Assembly: GCF_004745645.1 (NCBI RefSeq)
Contig: NZ_SRMB01000002.1
Span: 248,001-312,000, forward strand
DNA: 64,000 nt
Source: Hymenobacter metallicola
Lineage (GTDB): Bacteria > Bacteroidota > Bacteroidia > Cytophagales > Hymenobacteraceae
Direction of reading: 5' to 3'
Shown: in pieces, positions 44,606-53,983 of the stretch
Layout of the letters: each line of letters opens with the position of its first letter
Numbering within the stretch: position 1 is the first letter of the stretch
Translations under genes and position numbers: made by a program
Notes under the pieces: generated by a model
Databases searched by the model: none
What the model was told of the DNA's origin: nothing
The model's input: only the letters and a program-made list of their open reading frames with translations

Positions 44606-45595
44606 CTAGTCTTCGTCGAGGCGGTACTTGCCCAGGTCCATCCCGAAGGTCAGACCTTTTTCCTCCACGAGGTTTTCAAGTTCGGTCAGCGACTTCTTAC
44701 CGAAGTTGCGGAACTTCATCATGTCGCTCATGTCCAGCTGCACCAGTTCGCCCAGCGTCTTGATGTCAGCGGCCTTGAGGCAGTTGTAAGCCCGTACGCT
44801 CAGGTCCATATCCGCCAGCGGCGTCTTCAGTACCTTACGCATGTGCAGCGTCTCTTCGTCTACCGTCTCTTCTTCCTCGGCTTTGGCCGTCTCGAAGGTC
44901 ATGGTGTTGTCCGAGAACAGCATGAAGTGCTGAATCAGAATATTGGCCGCACCTTTCAGCGCGTCCTCGGGGTGAATCGAACCGTCCGTCTGAATCTCGA
45001 TGAGGAGCTTCTCGTAGTCGGTCTTCTGCTCTACCCGGGTGTTCTCAATGCTGTACTTCACGTTCTTGATGGGCGTGAAGATGGCATCAATGGCAATTTG
45101 CCCGAACACTTGGTCGGCAGGGCGATTCTCCTCGGCGGGCACGTAGCCGCGGCCTTTCTGAATCGTGAATTCAAACTCCAGCTCTACCGAAGGATCAACG
45201 TTGCAGATAACCATATCTGTGTTGAGCACTTCGAAGCCGGTAGTAAACTTATTGATATCACCAGCCGTGAACGTCTCCTGGCCCTTGATGCGGACCGTGA
45301 TTTTGTCCTCGATGGCGTCGCTCACCTTCTTGAAGCGAACCTGCTTGAGGTTCAGGATGATTTCGGACATGTCCTCAATCACGCCTTCAATCGTCATGAA
45401 CTCGTGCAGCACACTGGAAGTGCGGACCGACGTGATGGCATAGCCCTCCAGCGACGACAGCAGGATACGGCGCAGTGCGTTGCCGATCGTGACGCCGTAG
45501 CCTTTCTCCAGCGGTTTAAATTCAAATGTTCCGTAGAAGTCGTCGGATTTCTCCATCACTACTTTCTCCGGCATTTGAAAAGCTAAGATTGACAT
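44606..45595 (-). CDS. rpoA: RNA polymerase alpha subunit
   Basis: 329 residues. N-terminal assembly domain with [22 protein letters not shown], linker around 225-245, and the C-terminal DNA/activator-binding domain ([21 protein letters not shown], then [18 protein letters not shown]). Standard length. It follows rpsD and precedes rplQ in the alpha operon. Confidence 0.98.
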   Translation of the reverse strand: MSILAFQMPEKVVMEKSDDFYGTFEFKPLEKGYGVTIGNALRRILLSSLEGYAITSVRTSSVLHEFMTIEGVIEDMSEIILNLKQVRFKKVSDAIEDKITVRIKGQETFTAGDINKFTTGFEVLNTDMVICNVDPSVELEFEFTIQKGRGYVPAEENRPADQVFGQIAIDAIFTPIKNVKYSIENTRVEQKTDYEKLLIEIQTDGSIHPEDALKGAANILIQHFMLFSDNTMTFETAKAEEEETVDEETLHMRKVLKTPLADMDLSVRAYNCLKAADIKTLGELVQLDMSDMMKFRNFGKKSLTELENLVEEKGLTFGMDLGKYRLDED

Positions 45596-45636
45596 AAGTG
45601 GGGCTTTAAAAATACAACAAGGAAAAAACGAAGTAA

Positions 45637-45659
45637 GAACCCGACCATAAGCCGGGTTC
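45637..45659 (-). other. Hairpin between rpsD and rpoA
   Basis: 7-bp stem (45637-45643 with 45653-45659) with a 9-base loop just past the rpsD stop. A T6 tract follows 8 bases downstream on the minus strand, so it may be a weak attenuator. Confidence 0.4.
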
Positions 45660-45665
45660 CAAGAA

Positions 45666-46271
45666 TTACTTCGAGTAAAGCTCGACGATGAGCTGCTCCG
45701 TGATTTTCTCCGGAATCAGGTCACGTGAGGGGGCGTTCAGGAACTTGCCCACCAATTCCTTGCCGTCCCACTCCAGCCACGAGAAAGCACGCGAGTTGCG
45801 GGCGCTCAGGCTGGTAGTGATGGCCTCCAGAGACTTCGACTTTTCGCGAACACCTACTACGTCACCAGCACGGAGCTTGTACGAGGCAATGTTTACTACT
45901 TCACCGTTCACCGTGATGTGCTTGTGCAACACCAGCTGGCGAGCAGCGCGACGGGTCGGAGCAATGCCAAAGCGATACACCGTGTTGTCCAGCCGCGACT
46001 CGAGCAACGCCAGCAGGTTGTCGCCGGTGATGCCGGGCAGCGTAGCGGCCTTGTGGAACAGGTTTTCGAATTGCTTCTCCAGTACACCGTACATGTACTT
46101 TACTTTCTGCTTCTCCATCAGCTGCACCGCGTATTCCGACTGCTTCTTGCGGCGGCCACGGCCGTGCTGGCCAGGAGGATAGTTCTTTTTGTTGAGTGCC
46201 TTGCTCGGGCCGAAGATTGGCTCTGCGAAGCGACGGGCAATCTTGGTTTTAGGACCAGTATAACGTGCCAT
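45666..46271 (-). CDS. rpsD: 30S ribosomal protein S4
   Basis: 201 residues. N-terminal part without the zinc-binding cysteines (zinc-free form), then the S4 RNA-binding domain ([39 protein letters not shown]). S4 nucleates 30S assembly and, in other bacteria, can repress its own operon by binding a structured leader. A 130-base structured gap precedes it here. Confidence 0.98.
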   Translation of the reverse strand: MARYTGPKTKIARRFAEPIFGPSKALNKKNYPPGQHGRGRRKKQSEYAVQLMEKQKVKYMYGVLEKQFENLFHKAATLPGITGDNLLALLESRLDNTVYRFGIAPTRRAARQLVLHKHITVNGEVVNIASYKLRAGDVVGVREKSKSLEAITTSLSARNSRAFSWLEWDGKELVGKFLNAPSRDLIPEKITEQLIVELYSK

Positions 46272-46308
46272 TTCGGGGTATTTGAGTTTTGCAGGGGTTG
46301 AACCACGC

Positions 46309-46389
46309 GTGTCGGGCTCCTCGGATGCGGCTCACCCGCAGGGCAAGCCGGATCGGAAACCCGACACAGGGGCGAACTGAATAGTTCGC
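46309..46389 (-). other. Structured RNA element upstream of rpsD
   Basis: Between rpsK and rpsD: an 8-bp closing stem (46309-46316 with 46360-46367), an inner 5-bp hairpin (46326-46340), and a separate 7-bp hairpin (46372-46378 with 46383-46389). The gap is long for this operon. It could be an autoregulatory leader or a processing site. Confidence 0.45.
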
Positions 46390-46401
46390 GAGTTCAGTAT
46401 A

Positions 46402-46794
46402 TCAGACGCGACGACGCTTAGGAGGACGGCAGCCGTTGTGGGGCAGCGGGGTCACGTCGCGGATGGTGGTTACCTCAATGCCCACGTTCTGGAGGGTACG
46501 GATAGCCGATTCACGGCCAGCGCCCGGACCTTTCACGAATACTTCGGCTTTGCGCATGCCCAGATCGTGGGCTACTTTGGCGCAATCCGTAGCTGCCATC
46601 TGGGCAGCATAGGGCGTGTTCTTCTTAGAACCTTTGAAACCCATCTTACCAGCCGATGCCCAGGAAATAACCTGACCATTATTGTTGGTGATGGAGATGA
46701 TGATGTTGTTGAAGGAAGCCTTGATGTGAATTTGGCCGACCTGCTCAACAACGACAACGCGCTTTTTGGCTTTGTCTTTTCTCTTTTGTGCCAT
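46402..46794 (-). CDS. rpsK: 30S ribosomal protein S11
   Basis: 130 residues, standard length. Signatures are [19 protein letters not shown] and the C-terminal [19 protein letters not shown]. It helps form the platform and the mRNA exit side of the 30S subunit. A 13-bp hairpin separates it from rpsM. Confidence 0.98.
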   Translation of the reverse strand: MAQKRKDKAKKRVVVVEQVGQIHIKASFNNIIISITNNNGQVISWASAGKMGFKGSKKNTPYAAQMAATDCAKVAHDLGMRKAEVFVKGPGAGRESAIRTLQNVGIEVTTIRDVTPLPHNGCRPPKRRRV

Positions 46795-46825
46795 TTGGTT
46801 ATCGCAAAAAACTGCGGAAGGTGTT

Positions 46826-46855
46826 GAAGCCGGTTCAGAGTCCTGAACCGGCTTC
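46826..46855 (-). other. Strong hairpin between rpsM and rpsK
   Basis: Perfect 13-bp stem (46826-46838 with 46843-46855) with a 4-base loop, just past the rpsM stop. On the minus strand a T6 tract follows 15 bases later. It looks terminator-like, yet it lies inside the operon. Confidence 0.6.
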
Positions 46856-46870
46856 GATTCCCGCTACAAT

Positions 46871-47248
46871 TTATTTAGTAGCTTTTTTCTTGTTGGCAAC
46901 GGTTTTCCGCTTGCCTTTGCGCGTGCGCGAGTTGTTCTTGGTACGCTGACCCCGAACTGGCAGACCTTTGCGGTGACGCAGACCCCGGTAGCAACCGATG
47001 TCCATCAGGCGCTTGATGTTCAGCTGCACTTCCGAGCGCAGAACACCTTCAGTCTTAATTTCGGCAGCAATGATGCTGCGGATTTCGCCAGCTTCTGCTT
47101 CCGTCCAATCCTTTACTTTCTTGTTCAGGTCGATGCCGGCCTGGGTCAAGATTTTCTGAGCGGATGGACGGCCGATGCCGAAAATGTAGGTCAGCGCGAT
47201 TTCACCGCGCTTGTTGTCCGGGATATCTACCCCTGCAATACGAGCCAT
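46871..47248 (-). CDS. rpsM: 30S ribosomal protein S13
   Basis: 125 residues. [20 protein letters not shown] at the start and [20 protein letters not shown] near the C-terminus are diagnostic. It contacts the 50S subunit and tRNA in the head of the 30S. Confidence 0.98.
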   Translation of the reverse strand: MARIAGVDIPDNKRGEIALTYIFGIGRPSAQKILTQAGIDLNKKVKDWTEAEAGEIRSIIAAEIKTEGVLRSEVQLNIKRLMDIGCYRGLRHRKGLPVRGQRTKNNSRTRKGKRKTVANKKKATK

Positions 47249-47274
47249 TTGCTTTCTTAAAAAGTCTGGTGCTA

Positions 47275-47391
47275 CTAACCCTGACGCTGCTTGAAGCGGG
47301 GGTTCTTTTTGTTGATGACGTACAGCTTGCCGTTGCGGCGAACCAGCTTACAGTCAACACTGCGTTTCTTGACCGAGGTTTTGACTTTCAT
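47275..47391 (-). CDS. rpmJ: 50S ribosomal protein L36
   Basis: 38 residues, [19 protein letters not shown]... ending NPRFKQRQG. Only one of the four zinc ligands is kept (Cys14), so this is the zinc-free form. It lies between rpsM and infA (26 and 9 bases), as expected. Confidence 0.95.
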   Translation of the reverse strand: MKVKTSVKKRSVDCKLVRRNGKLYVINKKNPRFKQRQG

Positions 47392-47400
47392 GTCGTCGGG

Positions 47401-47619
47401 TTATTTGTAACGGTAAACAATTCGGCCCTTCGACAAGTCGTAAGGGGACATTTCCAGCTTCACCTTATCGCCCGGCAGGATTTTGATGTAGTGCATTCGC
47501 ATTTTGCCCGAAATGTGAGCAACGAGCTGGTGACCGTTTTCCAATTCCACGCGGAACATGGCGTTTGAAAGGGCTTCCAGAATGACTCCGTCCTGTTCAA
47601 TGGAGGATTGTTTGGCCAT
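47401..47619 (-). CDS. infA: Translation initiation factor IF-1
   Basis: 72 residues, the canonical length. A single OB fold: [55 protein letters not shown]. It occupies the A site in initiation. Starts 4 bases after the map stop. Confidence 0.98.
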   Translation of the reverse strand: MAKQSSIEQDGVILEALSNAMFRVELENGHQLVAHISGKMRMHYIKILPGDKVKLEMSPYDLSKGRIVYRYK

Positions 47620-47623
47620 AAGG

Positions 47624-48394
47624 CTACTGTAAGGCTTTTTCTATGTATTCAAAGGAAGTGAGAATCTCCGCTTTGTCTTTTCGTACTACGACCGTGTGCT
47701 CAAAGTGCGCCGAAGGCTTGAAATCCTTGGTTCGGATGGTCCAGCCATCCTTTTCTTGAATTACGCTCTTCGTGCCCAGGTTCACCATCGGCTCGATGGC
47801 CAGCACCAGGCCCTCCTGCAGCTTCAGTCCCGCCCCACGCTTACCGTAGTTGGGTACTTCGGGCCGCTCGTGGAGTTTCTGACCAATTCCGTGGCCAACA
47901 AGTTCCCGCACTACTCCATAACCTTGTTTCTCAACATGGTTTTGGATGGCGTAACCTAAGTCGCCCATTCGGTTGCCTGCCACTGCCTGTTCAATGCCCA
48001 GATACAGTGACTTTTTGGTTTCTTCCAGAAGCTTGAGCACTTCTGGTGCCACTTCCCCTATTGGGTAAGTGTAAGCACTATCGGCATGGTAGCCGTTCAA
48101 TAAGACTCCGCAGTCGACCGAAACAACATCTCCGCTCTTCAGCTGATAGTCACTCGGGAAACCATGCACCACGACTGAGTTAGGCGAGATGCAGAGACTA
48201 TATTCAAAACCATTATACCCTTTGAAAGAAGGCTGTCCGCCATGGTCTCGGATAAATTCTTCCGCGCGCTGGTCGAGGGCGCGCGTCGTCACTCCTTCCT
48301 TAATCATGCCCGCAACTTCTCCGTGGGCTTGAGCCAGCACCTTAGCGCTGGCCCGGATGAGTTCTATTTCTTCTTCGGTCTTGTAGATAATCAT
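47624..48394 (-). CDS. map: Type I methionine aminopeptidase
   Basis: 256 residues. Removes the initiator Met from new proteins. The metal ligands are visible in [20 protein letters not shown] (two Asp), [14 protein letters not shown] (His), [10 protein letters not shown] (Glu) and FEHTVVV (Glu). It lies between secY and infA, 7 bases after secY. Base composition is more AT-rich than the surrounding ribosomal genes. Confidence 0.98.
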   Translation of the reverse strand: MIIYKTEEEIELIRASAKVLAQAHGEVAGMIKEGVTTRALDQRAEEFIRDHGGQPSFKGYNGFEYSLCISPNSVVVHGFPSDYQLKSGDVVSVDCGVLLNGYHADSAYTYPIGEVAPEVLKLLEETKKSLYLGIEQAVAGNRMGDLGYAIQNHVEKQGYGVVRELVGHGIGQKLHERPEVPNYGKRGAGLKLQEGLVLAIEPMVNLGTKSVIQEKDGWTIRTKDFKPSAHFEHTVVVRKDKAEILTSFEYIEKALQ

Positions 48395-48401
48395 GACCGA
48401 A

Positions 48402-49724
48402 TTAGGATGCCAACGCTACGTTCTGGGTAGAACGACCACGCAGCTTGCCGGTCTTCATCATGCCATCGTAATGACGCATGAGTAAGTAGCTTTCTACCTG
48501 GTTCAGCGTATCCAATACTACACCTACCATGATGATCAGTGAAGTGCCACCATAAAAAGCAGAGAATGGACGCGTCACCCCTGCCAATAGGGCTAGAGCC
48601 GGGAAGATGGCAATCAAGGCCAATACAATTGCTCCAGGTAACGTAATGTGGGTCAACACCTCATCAATGTGTTCCGACGTATCGCGGCCTGGCTTTACAC
48701 CAGGGACAAACCCACCACTACGCTTTAGGTCATCCGCAATCTGATTGGGATTAACACTGATAGCCGTGTAGAAGTAAGTGAAGACAATGATGAGAGTGGC
48801 GAATACTAGGTTATACTGCCAAGAAGTATAGTCAGAGAACTTCTGACCAATATAGCTGGCTGTATCACTATCGTTTTGCCAGACTGAGGCCAGAATGGCT
48901 GGCACGAACATCAGCGACTGAGCGAAGATGATTGGCATTACACCAGCGGCATTCACTTTGAGAGGAATAAACTGCCGCTGAGCATTCAACTGGGTAGTAC
49001 CACCAACTTGTTTAGCATACTGCACCGGAATCCGGCGTACAGCCTGCGTTAGCACGATTACGGCCATTACAACTAGGAACAGCACCACCAGTTCAATCAG
49101 GAAGATCAATGAGCCACGCATGCCTTTGGCAGCAGCTTCACCAATGATAGCTCCAGGGAATCGTGATACAATTCCAATCATGATGATCATGGAGATACCG
49201 TTTCCAATACCCTTATCCGTAATCTTCTCTCCCAACCACATGCAAAACAGCGTTCCGGCCGTAATGATGAGCATTGTGGAGATAGTGAAAAGAGGACCTG
49301 GAGCAATAATAGCTTCAGCGTTGATGGTAGCAATAAAGCCGACTGACTGCGCCATTACAATCGGAATCGTAAGAATCCGCGTGTATTGGTTAATCTTCTT
49401 GCGACCTGATTCACCTTCTTTCTGCAGCTTCTGGAAGTAGGGCACTGCAATCGTTAGCAGTTGCAATACAATAGAAGCTGAGATATAGGGCATGATACCC
49501 AAGGCGAAGATCGAAGCATGGCTGAATGCACCACCGAGTAGTGTATCCAGAATGCCGAACAAACCTTCAGCGCCACCCTGCTTCAAACGCGACGCGTCGA
49601 CGCCGGGGAGTACCACGTAGGAACCCAGCCGATAGATGGCAATGAAAAAAAGCGTATTGAAGATCCGCGTACGCAGATCTTCAATCGCAAAAATGTTCTT
49701 TATCGTTTCGATAAACTTTTTCAT
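48402..49724 (-). CDS. secY: Preprotein translocase channel subunit SecY
   Basis: 440 residues with ten predicted membrane helices. Typical parts are LGSYVVLPGVDASRL, GIMPYISASIVLQLLTIA, GEKITDKGIGNGISMIIM and FTYFYTAISVNPNQIADDLK with GGFVPGVKPG. It forms the Sec pore with SecE/SecG, driven by SecA (gene at 7.5 kb). Codons are less GC-rich than neighbours, as for map. Confidence 0.98.
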   Translation of the reverse strand: MKKFIETIKNIFAIEDLRTRIFNTLFFIAIYRLGSYVVLPGVDASRLKQGGAEGLFGILDTLLGGAFSHASIFALGIMPYISASIVLQLLTIAVPYFQKLQKEGESGRKKINQYTRILTIPIVMAQSVGFIATINAEAIIAPGPLFTISTMLIITAGTLFCMWLGEKITDKGIGNGISMIIMIGIVSRFPGAIIGEAAAKGMRGSLIFLIELVVLFLVVMAVIVLTQAVRRIPVQYAKQVGGTTQLNAQRQFIPLKVNAAGVMPIIFAQSLMFVPAILASVWQNDSDTASYIGQKFSDYTSWQYNLVFATLIIVFTYFYTAISVNPNQIADDLKRSGGFVPGVKPGRDTSEHIDEVLTHITLPGAIVLALIAIFPALALLAGVTRPFSAFYGGTSLIIMVGVVLDTLNQVESYLLMRHYDGMMKTGKLRGRSTQNVALAS

Positions 49725-49737
49725 CGCCGATAAGACT

Positions 49738-50184
49738 TTACAGCGTCACAGCTTTACCACCAGCTTTCTCGATGGCCTCAATAGCCGACTTCGAGAATGC
49801 GTGGGCATGTACTTCCAGAGCAGTGGTAACTTCACCACGGCCTAGAATTTTAATTTTGGCATTTTTCGATACCAAGCCAGCCGATACGAAGTAAGCAACG
49901 TCCATCGTGGAAGTGCTGTTCTTTTCATTGAGGCTGGTGAGAGCATCCAGGTTGATGCCCTTATACTCCACGCGGTTGATGTTCTTGAAGCCGAACTTCG
50001 GAACACGACGCTGCAGGGGCATCTGGCCACCTTCGAAGCCAGACTTCTTGGAGTAACCCGAACGAGACTTTTGACCTTTGTGACCACGCGTCGACGTGCC
50101 GCCGCGGCCGGAACCCGTACCACGGCCAAGACGCTTGTTATTGCGCGTTGAGCCTACGGCGGGTGATAGATTGCTGAGATTCAT
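49738..50184 (-). CDS. rplO: 50S ribosomal protein L15
   Basis: 148 residues. [20 protein letters not shown] and the Gly-rich [19 protein letters not shown] segment at the N-terminus are diagnostic. It is a late-assembly protein of the 50S. Starts 13 bases after rpmD. Confidence 0.97.
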   Translation of the reverse strand: MNLSNLSPAVGSTRNNKRLGRGTGSGRGGTSTRGHKGQKSRSGYSKKSGFEGGQMPLQRRVPKFGFKNINRVEYKGINLDALTSLNEKNSTSTMDVAYFVSAGLVSKNAKIKILGRGEVTTALEVHAHAFSKSAIEAIEKAGGKAVTL

Positions 50185-50197
50185 ATCGAGGGGAATC

Positions 50198-50377
50198 CTA
50201 GAGTTCAGTTACTTCCAAGAGGTGCTGCACAGCGGCTACCATACCGGCAACCTGGGGCGTATTTTCTACAGCCTTCGTGCTACCGATTTTACCGAGGCCC
50301 AGGGCCTTAACGGTACGCTTTTGACGCTCGGGGCGGTCAATAACGCTTTTCACGAGTTTGATTTGGATCTGCGCCAT
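50198..50377 (-). CDS. rpmD: 50S ribosomal protein L30
   Basis: 59 residues, [20 protein letters not shown] ... [20 protein letters not shown] ... ending LEVTEL. Diagnostic short L30 between rpsE and rplO, with 6- and 13-base gaps. Confidence 0.95.
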   Translation of the reverse strand: MAQIQIKLVKSVIDRPERQKRTVKALGLGKIGSTKAVENTPQVAGMVAAVQHLLEVTEL

Positions 50378-50383
50378 CGCTGC

Positions 50384-50983
50384 TTAACCGTTAAAAACTT
50401 GGGCCAGAGTGATACCACGCTGCTGAGCAATCTGCATCGGGTCACGCATCTTCAGCAGAGCGTCGAAGGTTGCCTTAACTACGTTGTGAGGGTTCGAAGA
50501 ACCTTTCGACTTCGCCAGTACGTCCTTAATGCCGGCGCTTTCGAATACGGCGCGCATAGCACCACCAGCAATTACACCGGTACCAGCCGCGGCGGGCTGC
50601 ACGAGTACGAAACCACCGGAATATTTGCCTTCCATTACGTGGGGAACCGTGTGCTTGTAGAGCGGCACTTTCACCAGGTTCTTTTTAGCGTCGTCGATGC
50701 CTTTGGCAATAGCGTCGGTTACTTCGTTGGCTTTGCCGAGGCCGTAACCTACGGTGCCGTTGCCGTCACCTACTACTACGATAGCCGAGAAGCTGAAGCG
50801 ACGACCACCTTTTACTACTTTGGCAACGCGGTTGATAGCGACTACCTTCTCTTTCAGATCGGATTCGCCGGCGCGGGGAGCTTGCTGCTCACGGTTGCCA
50901 CCACGGTCATTGCCACCACCCCGACGGTCATTGCCGCCACGGTCATTGCCACCACCACGGGGGTTGTTGTTGAATTCTGCCAT
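50384..50983 (-). CDS. rpsE: 30S ribosomal protein S5 with RGG-like N-terminal tail
   Basis: 199 residues. The first 45 residues are an Asn/Gly/Arg-rich tail with repeated GGNDRGG units, not part of the family core. The core follows with [40 protein letters not shown] and [21 protein letters not shown]5 works in decoding fidelity at the mRNA entry. Similar repeats occur in the S3 tail. Confidence 0.97.
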   Translation of the reverse strand: MAEFNNNPRGGGNDRGGNDRRGGGNDRGGNREQQAPRAGESDLKEKVVAINRVAKVVKGGRRFSFSAIVVVGDGNGTVGYGLGKANEVTDAIAKGIDDAKKNLVKVPLYKHTVPHVMEGKYSGGFVLVQPAAAGTGVIAGGAMRAVFESAGIKDVLAKSKGSSNPHNVVKATFDALLKMRDPMQIAQQRGITLAQVFNG

Positions 50984-50989
50984 GATGAT

Positions 50990-51340
50990 TTAGAAATTGA
51001 GGCCGCCTTCGCGGGCTCCTTCTGCCAATGATTTTACGCGGCCGTGGTAGAGGTAACCCGAACGGTCAAATACCACTTTCGAAATTCCTTTTTCCTGAGC
51101 ACGGGAGGCAAGTTCTTTGCCTACTGCGGCAGCCAGGGCGACTCCGTTGCCCTCTTCCACCGAAACGTGCTTCGAGGAAGCAGCCGCCAACGTACGGCCA
51201 GTGGTGTCGTCAATAATCTGAGCATAGATGCCCGTATTGCTGCGGAACACTGACAAACGTGGACGCTCGGACGTGCCAGCCACCTTAGTGCGGATGATGC
51301 GCTGGATCCGTTTTCTTCTAGTTGCTTTATCGAAAGCCAT
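50990..51340 (-). CDS. rplR: 50S ribosomal protein L18
   Basis: 116 residues. [40 protein letters not shown] and [20 protein letters not shown] are diagnostic. Binds 5S rRNA in the central protuberance. Starts 9 bases after rplF. Confidence 0.97.
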   Translation of the reverse strand: MAFDKATRRKRIQRIIRTKVAGTSERPRLSVFRSNTGIYAQIIDDTTGRTLAAASSKHVSVEEGNGVALAAAVGKELASRAQEKGISKVVFDRSGYLYHGRVKSLAEGAREGGLNF

Positions 51341-51349
51341 GATGCGAAA

Positions 51350-51904
51350 TTATTTCGAAGCCGTTTTACCAGCCTTACGACGAATTTGCTCACCCACGAA
51401 GCGCACGCCTTTGCCTTTGTAGGGCTCAACTTTGCGCAGCGAGCGAATCTTAGCTGCTACCTGACCCAGCAATTGGTTGTCAATGCTGTTCAAGGTAACG
51501 ATGGGGTTCTTACCTTTTTCGGTTACGGCCGTAGCGGTAACTTCTTTCGGCAAGGCCAGGAAGATGTTGTGCGAGTAACCCAGCGACAATTCCAGCGTAG
51601 TACCGGCCATTGCTGCTTTGTAACCTACACCTACCAGTTCCAGCTTCAACTCAAAACCGTTGCTTACACCATTGACCATGTTGTTGATCAGCGAGCGGTA
51701 CAAACCGTGCATGGCCTTGTGGCGCTTCTGCTCGGTAGGACGCTCGACAACCAGCTGGCCGTCGGCTTGGGTAAGGGTAATGTCGCGGTCAACCGGGGTA
51801 GTCAGGGTGCCTTTCGGGCCCTTCACCGTGACGGTGTTTTCGTTGCTCACTTCAACCTGAACGCCCGAGGGCAGGCTGATGGGCAGTTTACCAATGCGTG
51901 ACAT
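51350..51904 (-). CDS. rplF: 50S ribosomal protein L6
   Basis: 184 residues with two repeated domains. MSRIGKLPISLPSGVQVEVS at the start and the C-terminal EPYKGKGVRFVGEQIRRKAG are diagnostic. Located near the sarcin-ricin loop. A GGAG lies 13 bases before the ATG, unusually far for a Shine-Dalgarno site. Confidence 0.98.
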   Translation of the reverse strand: MSRIGKLPISLPSGVQVEVSNENTVTVKGPKGTLTTPVDRDITLTQADGQLVVERPTEQKRHKAMHGLYRSLINNMVNGVSNGFELKLELVGVGYKAAMAGTTLELSLGYSHNIFLALPKEVTATAVTEKGKNPIVTLNSIDNQLLGQVAAKIRSLRKVEPYKGKGVRFVGEQIRRKAGKTASK

Positions 51905-51922
51905 AGTCTCGTTTCTCCTCGA

Positions 51923-52321
51923 TTAGTAAACGTGGCACAATACTTCACCACCCACGTTCTGGGCTTTCGCCTCTTTCTCCGTCATCACCCCTTTCGAGGT
52001 CGACAGGATAGCAATACCCAAGCCGCTGAGTACGCGCGGCATGTTTTCCACGTGAGCGTACTGACGCAGACCGGGGGTGCTGATGCGCTCCAGTTTGGTG
52101 ATAGCAGGCTGCTTCGTAGTAGGGTTGTACTTCAAGGCAATCTTGATGGTGCCCTGTACCGAAGAGTCATCAAAGCGGTAGCTCTGGATGTAGCCCTTGT
52201 GGTAAAGCACTTTCGTGATTTCCTTCTTGATGTTGCTGGCCGGGATTTCTACTACCCGGTGGTTTGCCTTGATGGCATTGCGTACCCGGGTCAGGTAGTC
52301 GGCAATTGGATCTGTATTCAT
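51923..52321 (-). CDS. rpsH: 30S ribosomal protein S8
   Basis: 132 residues. MNTDPIADYLTRVRNAIKAN and the C-terminal GLGIAILSTSKGVMTEKEAK are diagnostic. In E. coli S8 is the autoregulator of the spc operon. Here it is preceded by a 185-base gap with two hairpins and an exact -7 box, so it probably begins a new transcript. Confidence 0.98.
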   Translation of the reverse strand: MNTDPIADYLTRVRNAIKANHRVVEIPASNIKKEITKVLYHKGYIQSYRFDDSSVQGTIKIALKYNPTTKQPAITKLERISTPGLRQYAHVENMPRVLSGLGIAILSTSKGVMTEKEAKAQNVGGEVLCHVY

Positions 52322-52356
52322 TGTGTAGATGAGAGCAGCCCATTTTTAGGGAGCCG

Positions 52357-52364
52357 CAAAGATA
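52357..52364 (-). promoter_or_regulatory. Internal -7 box upstream of rpsH
   Basis: TATCTTTG on the minus strand, exact TAnnTTTG, 35 bases upstream of the rpsH ATG. No TTG at proper distance. Confidence 0.5.
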
Positions 52365-52365
52365 T

Positions 52366-52405
52366 GAAAATTTCGCCGCCATTTGAAAGTGGCGACGAAA
52401 TTTTC
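52366..52405 (-). other. Long hairpin directly upstream of the rpsH -7 box
   Basis: 10-bp outer stem (52366-52375 with 52396-52405) continued by a 5-bp inner stem (52377-52381 with 52390-52394) after one mismatch, 8-base loop. It may insulate rpsH from upstream transcription or serve as a protein-binding RNA. Confidence 0.55.
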
Positions 52406-52476
52406 GGTTAAGACTACTTGGCTCGACTTATTGAGGCTCGGCCAATGGTTTCTTTCGGCAACCTGCCAAATATCAC

Positions 52477-52497
52477 GGTCTTATTGTGAATAAGACC
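52477..52497 (-). other. Tight hairpin just past rpsN
   Basis: 9-bp perfect stem (52477-52485 with 52489-52497) with a 3-base loop, 9 bases after the rpsN stop. It probably marks the 3' end of the upstream transcript or slows exonucleases. Confidence 0.5.
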
Positions 52498-52506
52498 AAA
52501 GCTGTA

Positions 52507-52776
52507 TTACCAGCTCGACTTCGTTACGCCGGGGATCTTACCAGCCAGCGCCATTTCGCGGAACGTAACGCGGCTGATGCCGAATTTACGCATGTAACCA
52601 CGAGGACGACCGTTGATTTTATCCCGGTTGTGGATGCGCACGGGCGAGGCGTTGCGGGGCAGCTTGTCCAGGCCTTCGTAGTCGCCGGCGGCTTTCAGAG
52701 CCTTACGCTTCTCAGCGTAACGTTCTACCGTAGCGATGCGCTTTCTTTCTCTTGCTTTGACGGATTCCTTAGCCAT
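52507..52776 (-). CDS. rpsN: 30S ribosomal protein S14 (zinc-free form)
   Basis: 89 residues, the long form. [20 protein letters not shown] then [20 protein letters not shown], where the short form would have CxxC pairs, and the C-terminal [11 protein letters not shown]. It overlaps the end of rplE by 8 bases. Confidence 0.98.
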   Translation of the reverse strand: MAKESVKARERKRIATVERYAEKRKALKAAGDYEGLDKLPRNASPVRIHNRDKINGRPRGYMRKFGISRVTFREMALAGKIPGVTKSSW

Positions 52777-53329
52777 TGTTCTGTTTCTTGGCGTTAGCGA
52801 ACGGCATTCCGAAAGCTTTGAGGAGCTCGTAGCTCTGCTCGTCGTTCTCGGCGGTCGTTACGAAGGTAATGTCCATACCCGAGATTGACTTGATCTTGTC
52901 GATCGAAATTTCGGGGAAAATGATCTGCTCCTTGATACCGAGGGTATAGTTACCCCGGCCGTCAAAGCCTTTATCATTGATGCCTTTGAAGTCGCGCACC
53001 CGGGGGAGAGCAACCGTCAGCAAACGGTCCATGAACTCGTACATCTGCTCGCCGCGCAATGTTACGCGGGCGCCGATGGGCATGCCTTCACGGAGTTTGA
53101 AGTTCGACACCGAACGCTTGGCAATGGTAGCAACGGCTTTCTGACCGGTGATGGTCGTCAGTTCGTCTACGCCATTGTCAACCAGCTTCTTGTCGGCTAC
53201 TGCCGAACCAATACCGCGGTTGATGCAGATCTTGGTGATGCGTGGTACCTGCATGATGCTCTTGAACTGGAATTTCTCCTGGAGCGCGGGTACTACTTCT
53301 TTTTGATATATATCTTTCAGTCGGGCCAT
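52769..53329 (-). CDS. rplE: 50S ribosomal protein L5
   Basis: 186 residues. [40 protein letters not shown] and [19 protein letters not shown] are diagnostic. Binds 5S rRNA and contacts P-site tRNA. Confidence 0.98.
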   Translation of the reverse strand: MARLKDIYQKEVVPALQEKFQFKSIMQVPRITKICINRGIGSAVADKKLVDNGVDELTTITGQKAVATIAKRSVSNFKLREGMPIGARVTLRGEQMYEFMDRLLTVALPRVRDFKGINDKGFDGRGNYTLGIKEQIIFPEISIDKIKSISGMDITFVTTAENDEQSYELLKAFGMPFANAKKQNNG

Positions 53330-53344
53330 TGTCGTCGTACCGGG

Positions 53345-53608
53345 TTAGGCGTTTTTCGATTCAACTGCCTTCACGTTGGATACGTGGATCGGAGCTTCGA
53401 TCTTGGTGATACCCCCTTGCGGGTTTTTAGCACTGGGTTTGTTGTGCTTGGTCACCAGGTTGAGGCCTTCCACGATAACGCGCTGCGTCGAACGGTTTAC
53501 CGACTTGATAACGCCGGTCTTGCCACGCTCATCACCAGCAATTACCAGAACGGTATCACCGGTTTTAACGTGCAGTTTCACGGGCTGAGCTTTCGTCTTC
53601 GTTGCCAT
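53345..53608 (-). CDS. rplX: 50S ribosomal protein L24, short form
   Basis: 87 residues. The KOW domain is clear (VKTGDTVLVIAGDERGKTGV) and IEAPIHVSNV follows, but the frame ends 9 residues later (KAVESKNA). Typical bacterial L24 goes on for 15-30 more residues. The next gene starts 15 bases after the stop, so no lost tail is hidden by a frameshift. Confidence 0.96.
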   Translation of the reverse strand: MATKTKAQPVKLHVKTGDTVLVIAGDERGKTGVIKSVNRSTQRVIVEGLNLVTKHNKPSAKNPQGGITKIEAPIHVSNVKAVESKNA

Positions 53609-53613
53609 CTTGC

Positions 53614-53982
53614 TTAGAGAACTTCAGGAGCTAGTGAAACAATTTTCATGAACTGACGCTCACGCAACTCACGGGCTACGGGGCCGAAGATACGGGTACC
53701 GCGGGGCTCGTCGTTGTTGTTGAGCAGAACGGCGGCGTTGTCGTCGAAGCGGATGTAGGAACCGTCTTTGCGGCGTACTTCCTTCTTAGTGCGAACAACT
53801 ACTGCTTTCGACACAGTGCCTTTCTTAGCGTTGCCGGAGGGCAGAGCCGACTTGATTGAAACTACGATCTTGTCGCCTACGCTGGCGTATTTCTTGCCCG
53901 TGCCACCGAGGACACGGATGCAGAGAACTTCTTTGGCGCCGCTGTTATCAGCGACGGTCAGACGGGATTCTTGCTGTATCAT
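53614..53982 (-). CDS. rplN: 50S ribosomal protein L14
   Basis: 122 residues, standard. [20 protein letters not shown] and the C-terminal [18 protein letters not shown] are diagnostic. Sits at the subunit interface. 1 base from rpsQ. Confidence 0.98.
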   Translation of the reverse strand: MIQQESRLTVADNSGAKEVLCIRVLGGTGKKYASVGDKIVVSIKSALPSGNAKKGTVSKAVVVRTKKEVRRKDGSYIRFDDNAAVLLNNNDEPRGTRIFGPVARELRERQFMKIVSLAPEVL

Positions 53983-53983
53983 C

